Origin: JAURVT01 sp049059935
GTDB taxonomy: Bacteria > Actinomycetota > Actinomycetes > Propionibacteriales > Nocardioidaceae
Reading direction: 5' to 3'
Assembly (NCBI RefSeq): GCF_049059935.1
Contig: NZ_JBMGQR010000010.1
Coordinates: 1-64,000 of the forward strand
DNA length: 64,000 nucleotides
Positions 51,929 through 59,554 of this stretch are shown here, piece by piece. A program made the translations under genes and the position numbers. The number at the start of each line of letters is the position of its first letter. Within the stretch, counting starts at the first letter, position 1. Below the pieces are notes generated by a model. It searched no databases, was not told the DNA's origin, and saw only the letters and a list, made by a program, of their open reading frames with translations.

Positions 51929-54037
51929 TTACCAGACGAAGTTCGTGCCGCGTCCCAGTCGGCACCGGTCCTCGCCGAGCAGGGCAACGAGCTCCTCGGT
52001 GTGACGGGTCCCGATGAACACCTGAATGTCGGCTGCAGTGGCTTGACGCTGGAGCGCCTCGAGCATCACGTCGAGGTCTTCGATGGGAACTTCCTCGGCT
52101 CCCGGCGAGTCTACGAACAACAGTCCCGGATGGCGGCCGACGCCGCTGGCGTGGCCCTGCTTGATGAGGGCGATGGCCGTCGCGAGCTTGAGGCGCAGCT
52201 TCTCACCACGTTCGCACGCCGAGTACGCGTTGGTCTGCCCGCCCTGGTGGACAATCATCGTCGCCCCGCCTCCCAGCTCGACCTGGGTCAGATTCGACAC
52301 GCCGAACTCGCGCGCCAGCTGGGTGATGTCCTCGCCCAGGTCGGACAGCCACTGCCGCTGGTCTTCCTGGACCCAGCTCGTGGCAACCTTCTTCGCCGAG
52401 TTGAGGACGACGAGGTCCGCGGCGAGCGCTTCGACCTGGCCCTGGTCCGGGCCAACCTGCGAGTTGTCTGGTGCGAGCGCAGCAGCCGCCCCCTCAGCGC
52501 GGGCAAGGTCGAGCTGGGCCTGCTGCCGAGCCGCGGCAGCCCCAGTCGCGGCACGGTTGGCCTCCAGAACCTGTCGCACGACCGTGCGGCGCTCGTCGAG
52601 CACGCCCAGGCGTGTCTCCAGCTCAGCAACGCGCCGCTCCGCGTCGTCGCGCGCTGACGCTAGCGCGTTCAGCGCGTCTGCCGGCCCTTCCGCGTCGCCG
52701 AAGTCCTCGTCCTCCTCGTCGTAGCTGCTGTCTCCGCCATCCTCCCCGTGCCCTGGGCGAAGCCGGAGGTCGTCCACGAGGTGCTGGCGGTCGGCCTCCG
52801 GCACGACGGTCGCGACCACGACGTGTTCGCCGTGGGCGGAGATGTCCAACGTCGAGGTGCACACAGAGCACTGATGCTGCTCACGTTCAGCGTCCTGGCG
52901 CTCCTTGGTGACCGGACCGGCGCAACGCGGGCAGACGTGGGGTTGAAGTTGTTGGAAGAAGAAGGACGCGTACGCGTCCTCGGCCTGCTGAACCCGAAGG
53001 GCCTGCTCCGCGTTAAACTGGGCGGTCGCCACCGACAAGCCCGACTGGGCGGCGAGCAGGCGGTGGTTGAGGGTGGCGGTCTGGTCGTCCAGATCGGCGA
53101 GTTCCTCGACGGCCGCGGTGACCGAGTCGAGGTCATACTCAGTCGAGCGGATCTGTTCGAGGGCCTTCTGTGCCTTCGAGACCGCGTCCTCGGCACGCTC
53201 GTGGGCCTCGTGCAACGCGGTGGCGTGCTTCTTCGTGGCATCCTCGAGCCCGGTGAGCTCAGCCTTCGCGACCGTCACCGCGGACGTCGCCTCGTTGCGG
53301 GCCGCTGCCCACTTCGCGCCGGCGAACATCGACAGCAGCCGCGCCGGCAACCCCGCGAACTTCTGCTCACCGAGGAGCATGTCGAGGTTGTCGCCGCGGA
53401 TGAGGAGCGCGCCGGCGTAGGTGGGCCACACGTGCTGGGTGCGGCGCCCCTCTTGGGTGGCGGCGATCGCGGGCAGCCGCAACGCGGCCATCATCGCCGC
53501 GCCCATGACGTCCTCGAACGTGTCGTCGCTGTCGAACGTGCCGACGATGGTTTCGCCCGCACCCGAGGTTCTGGTCAGCTGACCGGTGGGCCGGTCGGAG
53601 TTGTCGTGGTCGACATCGAAGGTGACCTGGTGCGCGACACTGTCTATGGAGAGGCCGACCTCGACGTGGTCGACCCAAGAGCGCACCTCGTTCTTCAGGT
53701 CGCAACGCCCCCGCAGCGCCCACATGAGGATGCGCAGGGTGCTCGACTTCCCGCGCAGGTTCTCGTCGCTCCCGACGCCGTACAGGCCGGTCCTAAGGTC
53801 CCAACTGAACGTGAACGGAACCTCTTCGCGGTAGTAGGTGTCGACCGCGACACCTGCACTGGTGACACCGGTCAGGACCTTTGTCCCGCGGAACGCGAGC
53901 CTGGTGAACCGCAGGTGCGCGGGCGTCGGCTGTGACGCCGACGTGGACACCTGGTGCTTGGCCAACACCGCCTCGACCTCTGCGAGACGGTCCGGGTCGC
54001 GGAGGTCGTCGGCGACGGCCTGACCAAGTCTGCTCAC
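51929..54037 (-). CDS. SMC/Rad50-like ABC ATPase of a defence system
   Basis: The product has 702 residues. Walker A (GSDENLRGKSST, Lys97) follows a strand-rich N-terminus; Walker B is GLLFVDSPGAEE near 643. Between them are two coiled-coil arms (about 255-360 and 440-540) separated by a zinc hook/ribbon with CPRCAG and CSVC near 367-392, and an Asp/Glu-rich stretch (SSYDEEDEDFGDAEGP). This is Rad50 architecture, shortened. GTG overlaps the stop of the upstream small gene (GTGA), so the two are co-translated, as for the LmuB/LmuC-type pairs of Lamassu and ABC-three-component systems. Confidence 0.75.
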   Translation of the reverse strand: MSRLGQAVADDLRDPDRLAEVEAVLAKHQVSTSASQPTPAHLRFTRLAFRGTKVLTGVTSAGVAVDTYYREEVPFTFSWDLRTGLYGVGSDENLRGKSSTLRILMWALRGRCDLKNEVRSWVDHVEVGLSIDSVAHQVTFDVDHDNSDRPTGQLTRTSGAGETIVGTFDSDDTFEDVMGAAMMAALRLPAIAATQEGRRTQHVWPTYAGALLIRGDNLDMLLGEQKFAGLPARLLSMFAGAKWAAARNEATSAVTVAKAELTGLEDATKKHATALHEAHERAEDAVSKAQKALEQIRSTEYDLDSVTAAVEELADLDDQTATLNHRLLAAQSGLSVATAQFNAEQALRVQQAEDAYASFFFQQLQPHVCPRCAGPVTKERQDAEREQHQCSVCTSTLDISAHGEHVVVATVVPEADRQHLVDDLRLRPGHGEDGGDSSYDEEDEDFGDAEGPADALNALASARDDAERRVAELETRLGVLDERRTVVRQVLEANRAATGAAAARQQAQLDLARAEGAAAALAPDNSQVGPDQGQVEALAADLVVLNSAKKVATSWVQEDQRQWLSDLGEDITQLAREFGVSNLTQVELGGGATMIVHQGGQTNAYSACERGEKLRLKLATAIALIKQGHASGVGRHPGLLFVDSPGAEEVPIEDLDVMLEALQRQATAADIQVFIGTRHTEELVALLGEDRCRLGRGTNFVW

Positions 54038-54750
54038 TGCTGCTCCAAGGTCTTGTCGGCGGTGCCGCCGGTGGTCTCAGGGGTTGCACCCGCTGCGGTC
54101 GACGTCTGACTCAGTAGCGCTAGTCGTTGGATGACCTGCTCGCTGATGGATCCGATGGTGGTGCCCCAGACCGCGTCGGCGTATTTGTCCTGCAAATACT
54201 GCCGTTCCTTCAGCTTGGTGCCACTGTCCGTGCCGGCGACCTGATGGACGAGCTGCGCCTGCTGTGAGTACCAGCTCAACACGTCTGTGGCGGCGAGCTC
54301 GTCGGCCTTCTCCCCACCGAGCTCGGTGAGGAAGAACTGGTTCCGCAACGGCTTCGGCGGGACGCCGCGGCGCCGCACCAACCCCAGTCCGTACGCCTGG
54401 AGGATGGCGAACGCATCGTCGACCTCCTCGTACGCGCCGTAGAACCACTTCGGCATCGGGTAGTGGTGCCACGCGGGCTCTGGGTCCGTCAGCAGACCCT
54501 CCGCCACGGCGAGGTACCCGGCGTCCAGCATGCCCGCCTCGACTGCCGTCACGAGCTCATCAGCCAGATAGTCCGGGTTCCGCAACCAGAAGTCGAGCGC
54601 CTGCAGGCGCCGCTCGCTGCGAATGACCTGCGCCGTGCCTGCCGCGTCGCTGCCCCCAACCGGATCTCCGCACACCCGCAGCAACACCAGCAGCCGGATC
54701 GCGTGCTGCGTCCGGGTCGCCGCGCTCGGCGACGGTAGCTCTGCGGTCAA
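54034..54750 (-). CDS. Middle component of an ABC-three-component-like system
   Basis: The product has 238 residues from the chosen start. RLQALDFWLRNPDYLADELV is the hallmark winged-helix segment of middle-component proteins that pair with SMC-like ATPases. The remainder is helical, with a polar Thr/Gly tail. The start is uncertain: TTG 54750, with AAGGGGAACG just upstream, is preferred; TTG 54795 would add 15 residues. It overlaps the ATPase gene by four bases. It probably loads or regulates the ATPase. A hairpin at 54849-54867 separates it from the HEPN-like gene. Confidence 0.6.
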   Translation of the reverse strand: MTAELPSPSAATRTQHAIRLLVLLRVCGDPVGGSDAAGTAQVIRSERRLQALDFWLRNPDYLADELVTAVEAGMLDAGYLAVAEGLLTDPEPAWHHYPMPKWFYGAYEEVDDAFAILQAYGLGLVRRRGVPPKPLRNQFFLTELGGEKADELAATDVLSWYSQQAQLVHQVAGTDSGTKLKERQYLQDKYADAVWGTTIGSISEQVIQRLALLSQTSTAAGATPETTGGTADKTLEQQ

Positions 54751-54848
54751 GACGTTCCCCTTCCGGCATCTTCGTGCGGTGCTCGTCGGCTCCAAGTCGA
54801 CCGCTCAGGCTACGGGCAATACCTGCCGCAGGTCACCGATTTCCCCGC

Positions 54849-54867
54849 GCGGCCTCTTCGAGGCCGC
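54849..54867 (-). terminator. Hairpin between the HEPN-like gene and the middle-component gene
   Basis: GCGGCCTC pairs exactly with GAGGCCGC around TTC, about 50 bases after the HEPN-like stop. It may terminate that transcript and separate it from the three-gene unit. Confidence 0.45.
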
Positions 54868-54919
54868 TCAAAGACGTCCAGAACCACCAACACCCAAGTC
54901 CTACGCACCAAACTACTGT

Positions 54920-56269
54920 TCACGAACTCGGCCAGATCGCTACGCCTAGGCGTAGATCGTCGTAAAGGTCGTCCAGCTGCTTCCCCGACTTGGGCGCAAA
55001 CGTGTCGCGGAGCGCGAGGGTTCGCCACGCAGCATCATGGACCGTCTTCAGGTAGTCGCCGATGAAGTCCCCCTCTTCCAAGGTTGAACTGGTGCCGCCA
55101 TGAGCGACCGCGCTGCGGACCGAATACGCCCGCTGATAGACACGGCGTCGCTCCTTGCGGACGCTGACGTCCGGATGTAGGAGTGCGTACCGGTCGGCCA
55201 TCGCGCCGCCTGGTAGGGAGGCCTTTCCGCTTAGAAGCGCGTCGAGCGCGACACCGAGCGCAAGGGCTGCGTCGTCTCGGGCCAAGGTGAAGTACGCCTC
55301 CTCGAACCAACGGGCCGACAGACGGACGGTCCGGGACAGGAAGTCAGGCTCAAAGCATGAGAACACCGCGTCCCTCAGCTCCGTCTGCACCAGTAGGTCA
55401 CCCAGCGGCATCGGCTCCGAGCCGAACCACTCTACTTGAGTCTGGCGTCCGAACAATTCCCCGACAACTAGCGGAGAGGAAGCGAGTTCGACCCGCGCTA
55501 CGTCCGATAGGCCCCGGTCGATCGCACCTCGGTCAAGCGCAAGGCCCCTCACGCCTGGCCGATTTGTTGGGCCTCGCCGATAGACGCCATGCCCTGCCAA
55601 GTCGGGCTCAAGCAGGAGGCAGAGAGCTATCAGCTCATCGAGTAGGCGCTCGGCGTTCTTTGTGGCGAGGGTGCCTTGTCCCTGCGTCCAGCAGGCGAAG
55701 ACAACCGGATACGGCGCATCGTCTCCGTGGATGCGCGGCTGGACTTGCTCATCAACCCATTCTTGCCAGGTTGACGGAATGGGAGAGGGGCGACCGTTTG
55801 AGGCCGACGTGAGCAGCTCGTGGAACTTCTTATCGGCCTTGCCGACGATGAAATTACCGTACGCAATGGGCTCGGCGGTCCATGTCACGTTCGAGACCAA
55901 CACGACCGTCAGTGACGGACCGACCGTCCTGACTTGGGTCACGGCAGAATCAACAAAAGCTTCGCGGTCACTCTTTGTCTTGGCCACCGCAATTAATGAC
56001 CCGATGACGGACCAGAACTCTTCTGGATACCAGCGTTCCTTCACGGCCGACTCGGCCAGCAATTTTGAAACGGCCGCTTCGAAGGGCTCCATTCCGCTGG
56101 CGTTCAGGGTTAGTGGCCCTTCCGGGCTATTCATGATGGGAGCGCCGGACCGGCGGTAGGGCTCGTAACCCCACCCATAGTCCCAAGCGTCTCCCGTGGG
56201 TACTGCCTGCAACCCGTCACACGCTGCTAGCAGCATCTCCTGCACCGATTTCGACTTCGCAGAACCCAT
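54920..56269 (-). CDS. HEPN-domain-like protein in defence island
   Basis: The product has 449 residues and no signal or membrane segment. The C-terminal 150 residues are helical and end in AYSVRSAVAHGG, where Arg385 and His390 make an R-x4-H motif of HEPN ribonucleases; the preceding FEEAYFTLARDDAALALGVALDALLSG is typical of ApeA-like HEPN domains. The N-terminal 250 residues are mixed alpha/beta and unrecognised. Base composition is clearly lower in GC than the neighbours (33 of 60 in 55801-55860), suggesting recent transfer. GGAG lies before the ATG. It may be an independent abortive-infection gene or a fourth component. Confidence 0.6.
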   Translation of the reverse strand: MGSAKSKSVQEMLLAACDGLQAVPTGDAWDYGWGYEPYRRSGAPIMNSPEGPLTLNASGMEPFEAAVSKLLAESAVKERWYPEEFWSVIGSLIAVAKTKSDREAFVDSAVTQVRTVGPSLTVVLVSNVTWTAEPIAYGNFIVGKADKKFHELLTSASNGRPSPIPSTWQEWVDEQVQPRIHGDDAPYPVVFACWTQGQGTLATKNAERLLDELIALCLLLEPDLAGHGVYRRGPTNRPGVRGLALDRGAIDRGLSDVARVELASSPLVVGELFGRQTQVEWFGSEPMPLGDLLVQTELRDAVFSCFEPDFLSRTVRLSARWFEEAYFTLARDDAALALGVALDALLSGKASLPGGAMADRYALLHPDVSVRKERRRVYQRAYSVRSAVAHGGTSSTLEEGDFIGDYLKTVHDAAWRTLALRDTFAPKSGKQLDDLYDDLRLGVAIWPSS

Positions 56270-56415
56270 CTACATCTCCGATCGCTCCGACAAAGGTTAG
56301 CGCGATCGTCGTTCGGCGGTGGCGTCGCGATTATCAGGACGTGCGCCTTTCCACTGCGTATGTGCCCATCGATCAGGCACCGGTCATTCACTCTCCGATG
56401 ACCGCGCCGGGCACC

Positions 56416-56421
56416 TAGGCT
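56416..56421 (+). promoter_or_regulatory. -10 box for a leaderless upstream ORF of the IclR gene
   Basis: TAGGCT is followed by CGTTGT and ATG (56428), the same spacing as the other leaderless promoters, but here it points to a 20-codon ORF rather than to the regulator itself. Confidence 0.55.
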
Positions 56422-56427
56422 CGTTGT

Positions 56428-56487
56428 ATGAGCGACCTGGGCCACGATGGATCCGTCGCTCGCGGGCGGGGTGGGTTCGATGACTAG
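56428..56487 (+). CDS. 19-residue leaderless upstream ORF overlapping the IclR gene start
   Basis: The peptide is MSDLGHDGSVARGRGGFDD. It starts at the base predicted to be +1 and its TAG stop lies within the first codons of the IclR gene (ATGACTAG), in another frame. Ribosomes ending here could restart on the regulator ATG at 56480, or the ORF could attenuate it. It is too short to judge by composition. Confidence 0.45.
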   Translation: MSDLGHDGSVARGRGGFDD

Positions 56488-57292
56488 CGCCGAGACTCGC
56501 TCCGTCACTGACAAGGTGCTGGCGCTGCTGGCGGCGTTCGACGCGCAGTCCCCCGAGCTGACGCTGAGCGAGCTCGCCCGCCGAGCGGAGGTGTCGCTGT
56601 CGACGGCGCACCGGCGGGTGGCGGAGCTGGTGGAGTGGGGGGCGCTGGAGCGGACGTCGGCGGGGCGGTACCGGGTGGGGCTGCGGCTGTGGGAGGTGGC
56701 GTCGCTGGCGCCGCGGGGGCAGCGGCTGCGGGAGGTGGCGCTGCCGTTCCTGGAGGACCTCTACGTCGTCACCCGCCAGAACGTGCAGCTGGCGGTGCGC
56801 GAGGGCGACGAGCTGGTGTTCGTCGAGCGGCTGGCGGGGCGCGAGGCGGTGCCGGTGATGACGCGGGTCGGCGGGCGGTTCAGCCTGCACGCGACGGGCG
56901 TCGGGCTGGTGCTGCTGGCGTTCGCGCCGGCGGAGGTGCAGGAGCGGGTGCTGTCCGGTGACCTCACCCGGTACACCGAGCACACGCTCACCGACCCGCG
57001 CGAGCTGCGCCGCGTGCTCGCGCAGGTGCGGGCCGAGGGGTTCGCGGTGAGCGACCGGATGGTCACCGTCGACGCGCTGTCGGTCGCCGCCCCGGTCGTG
57101 GACGCGGCGGGTGGCGTCGTCGCCGCGATCTCGCTGGTCGTCCTGGCCGACGACGCCGCGCCCGTCCGGTCGCTGGTGACCACCGTGCGCACCGCCGCGC
57201 GGGGCGTCTCGCGTGCGCTCGGCATGCCGGTCGACCTCGGGTCGGCGCCTGGCGGACCTCCCGAGCTTCTGGGTCAGTCTTCCACTGAGTGA
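56480..57292 (+). CDS. IclR-family transcriptional regulator of the vanillate-type cluster
   Basis: The product has 270 residues. The N-terminal winged helix-turn-helix (LSELARRAEVSLSTAHRRVAEL) is followed by an IclR effector domain (FVERLAGREAVPVMTRVGGR, LHATGVGLVLLAF). The start is taken at ATG 56480, overlapping the small upstream ORF; an in-frame ATG at 56447 would add 11 residues. It is the first gene before the oxygenase and reductase genes on the same strand and probably controls them through the operator-like site at its 3' end. Confidence 0.88.
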   Translation: MTSAETRSVTDKVLALLAAFDAQSPELTLSELARRAEVSLSTAHRRVAELVEWGALERTSAGRYRVGLRLWEVASLAPRGQRLREVALPFLEDLYVVTRQNVQLAVREGDELVFVERLAGREAVPVMTRVGGRFSLHATGVGLVLLAFAPAEVQERVLSGDLTRYTEHTLTDPRELRRVLAQVRAEGFAVSDRMVTVDALSVAAPVVDAAGGVVAAISLVVLADDAAPVRSLVTTVRTAARGVSRALGMPVDLGSAPGGPPELLGQSSTE

Positions 57293-57294
57293 AA
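57280..57294. promoter_or_regulatory. Operator-like inverted repeat upstream of the oxygenase gene
   Basis: TTCCAC-TGA-GTGAAA is symmetrical at five of six positions and resembles IclR-type operators in form. It spans the IclR stop codon, 65 bases before the oxygenase start. Confidence 0.35.
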
Positions 57295-57358
57295 GCCTGG
57301 TGTCGCGGGTCACGTCGGCCACGTCACAGTCGGGGCACACCCGACCAGAGGAGCCGAC

Positions 57359-58510
57359 GTGTCCGTGCTCGACCGCCAGATGTCAGCGACCGCCAAGATC
57401 TTCCCCCACCCGCGCGACGCGTGGTACGTCGCCGCGTGGGACCACGAGGTCACCGCGAAGGCGCCGCTCGCGCGCACGATCGCCGACCGTCCCCTCGCGC
57501 TGTACCGCACCCAGGACGGACGGCCGGTCGCGCTGGCCGACGCCTGCTGGCACCGGCTCGCACCGCTGTCCATGGGCAAGCTGGTCGGCGAGGACGAGCT
57601 GCAGTGCCCGTACCACGGGCTGCGCTACAACTCCTCGGGCCGCTGCACCGCGATGCCCGCCCAGGAGACGGTCAACCCGAGCGCGTCGGTGCCGTCGTTC
57701 CCCGTCGTGGAGAAGCACCGCTACGTCTGGGTCTGGGTGGGCGACCCCACCAAGGCCGACCCCGACCTGGTGCCCGACATGCATCAGATGGACGGAGGCG
57801 ACTGGGCCGGCGACGGGCTGACCATCCACGCCGACTGCAACTACCAGCTGGTGCTCGACAACCTGATGGACCTCACGCACGAGGAGTTCGTGCACAGCTC
57901 CAGCATCGGCCAGGCCGAGCTGAGCGAGGCCGAGTTCAGCACCACCCACGACGGCAGCACGGTCACCGTCAGCCGCTGGATGCGCGACATCGACCCTCCC
58001 CCGTTCTGGCTCAAGAACATGCGTGACAAGTTCCCCGGCTTCACCGGCAAGGTCGACCGCTGGCAGATCATCCACTTCGAGGCCCCCTCGACGATCTGCA
58101 TCGACGTCGGCGTCGCCAAGGCCGGCACCGGCGCGCCCGAGGGCGACCGCTCGCAGGGCGTCAACGGCTACGTGATGAACACGATCACCCCCGAGCGCGA
58201 CCGCAGCTGCCACTACTTCTGGGCGTTCATGCGCAACTACCGCCTCGACAGCCAGCTGATCACCACCCAGCTGCGCGACGGCGTGCACGGCGTGTTCGCC
58301 GAGGACGAGGTGATGCTCACCGCGCAGCAGAAGGCCATCGACGAGAACCCGGACTACGAGTTCTACAGCCTCAACGTCGACGCCGGCGGCATGTGGGTGC
58401 GGCGCATCCTCGACCGGATGCTGGTGGCCGAGGGACGGCTCGACCCCGGTGACGTGTCGGTGACGAACCACGCCCCCGCCGAACGTCCCAGCGTCACCGC
58501 CGGAGCCTGA
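57359..58510 (+). CDS. vanA: Rieske non-heme iron oxygenase, vanillate O-demethylase type
   Basis: The product has 383 residues. The Rieske site has CWHR (ADACWHRLAPLSMG) and CPYHGLRYNSSG; the mononuclear iron site is in DNLMDLTHEEFVHSSS. Length and motifs match the VanA/phthalate-dioxygenase oxygenase group that removes O-methyl groups from methoxybenzoates. GTG 57359 follows AGAGGAG by five bases. The reductase gene follows with one base between. Vanillate is the most likely substrate given the aldehyde dehydrogenase and transporter in the cluster, but related methoxyaromatics are possible. Confidence 0.85.
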   Translation: MSVLDRQMSATAKIFPHPRDAWYVAAWDHEVTAKAPLARTIADRPLALYRTQDGRPVALADACWHRLAPLSMGKLVGEDELQCPYHGLRYNSSGRCTAMPAQETVNPSASVPSFPVVEKHRYVWVWVGDPTKADPDLVPDMHQMDGGDWAGDGLTIHADCNYQLVLDNLMDLTHEEFVHSSSIGQAELSEAEFSTTHDGSTVTVSRWMRDIDPPPFWLKNMRDKFPGFTGKVDRWQIIHFEAPSTICIDVGVAKAGTGAPEGDRSQGVNGYVMNTITPERDRSCHYFWAFMRNYRLDSQLITTQLRDGVHGVFAEDEVMLTAQQKAIDENPDYEFYSLNVDAGGMWVRRILDRMLVAEGRLDPGDVSVTNHAPAERPSVTAGA

Positions 58511-58511
58511 C

Positions 58512-59510
58512 GTGGTCGCCGACAACCGACCGGTCTGGCAGCTGGCCGAGGTGGTCGAGTCACGCCCGGTGACCGACCAGGTCCGGCGGATCACGCTGCG
58601 CCGCCCCGGCACGAGACGCGCCCAGCCGGGCTCGCACGTCGACGTCCGCGTCGACCTCGGCCCGCGCACCGACGTCCGGTCCTACTCGGTCGTCGAGGCG
58701 AGCGCGGACGGGTCGCTCGTCACCGTCAGCGTGATGCTGGCGCCACGGTCGCGCGGCGGGTCGCGCTTCATGCACGGCCTGCGCGAGGGCGACGTCGTCG
58801 AGTGCACCCAGCCGCTGCAGAACTTCGACCTGCGGCTCGGCGCACCCCGCCACCTGCTGGTGGCCGGCGGCATCGGCATCACCGCACTGGCCGCGATGGC
58901 CGAGACGCTGCGCACCACCGGCCGCGACTACACGCTCGTCTACGTCGGACGCTCCCGCGCCGCGATGGCCTACCTCGACGACCTCGAGGCCGCCCACGGC
59001 GACCGGCTGCGCGTGCACGTCGACGACGAGGGCGACCCGCTCGACCTCACCGCGCTCGTCGAGGAGGTCCGCGGCTCGCCGACGGCCCGCGCCACCGAGC
59101 TCTACGTCTGCGGCCCGATCCGGCTGATGGACGCGGTCCGCCGCGCCTGGGCCGTCGCCGGGCTGCCCGTGCACAACCTGCGCTTCGAGACGTTCGGCAA
59201 CAGCGGCTGGTTCGACGCCGAGGACTTCGTCGTCCGCGTGCCACGCCTCGGGCTCGAGACCACGGTCGGCGCCGACACCACGATCCTCGAGGCGCTCACC
59301 GAGGCCGGCGCCGAGATGATGTTCGACTGCCGCAAGGGCGAGTGCGGCCTGTGCCAGGTCGACGTCCGCGACGTCGACGGCCGCCTGGACCACCGCGACG
59401 TCTTCTTCAGCGCGCGCCAGCACGAGTCCGGCGACCAGCTCTGCACCTGTGTCTCGCGCGTCGCCTGCGGCGACGGCCGCACCGGCGTGCTCACCCTCGA
59501 CCTCCCCTGA
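58512..59510 (+). CDS. vanB: Oxygenase reductase component, vanillate O-demethylase type
   Basis: The product has 332 residues, of the phthalate dioxygenase reductase family. It has a flavin domain (RSYSVVEAS), an NAD domain (LLVAGGIGITALAAMAE, ELYVCGPIRLMDAV) and a C-terminal plant-type [2Fe-2S] domain (CRKGECGLCQVDVRD and QLCTCVSR). It passes electrons from NADH to the oxygenase. GTG 58512 is one base after the oxygenase stop. Confidence 0.88.
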   Translation: MVADNRPVWQLAEVVESRPVTDQVRRITLRRPGTRRAQPGSHVDVRVDLGPRTDVRSYSVVEASADGSLVTVSVMLAPRSRGGSRFMHGLREGDVVECTQPLQNFDLRLGAPRHLLVAGGIGITALAAMAETLRTTGRDYTLVYVGRSRAAMAYLDDLEAAHGDRLRVHVDDEGDPLDLTALVEEVRGSPTARATELYVCGPIRLMDAVRRAWAVAGLPVHNLRFETFGNSGWFDAEDFVVRVPRLGLETTVGADTTILEALTEAGAEMMFDCRKGECGLCQVDVRDVDGRLDHRDVFFSARQHESGDQLCTCVSRVACGDGRTGVLTLDLP

Positions 59511-59554
59511 CCCCTCCCCCACACCCCTGACGCCCTCGGACCCCGGAGCCCCCG

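Noticed and set aside
54560..54769. 70-codon minus-strand frame starting at ATG 54769
   Set aside because: It overlaps the middle-component gene in another frame and has no family features; it does, however, show why the start of that gene is uncertain.
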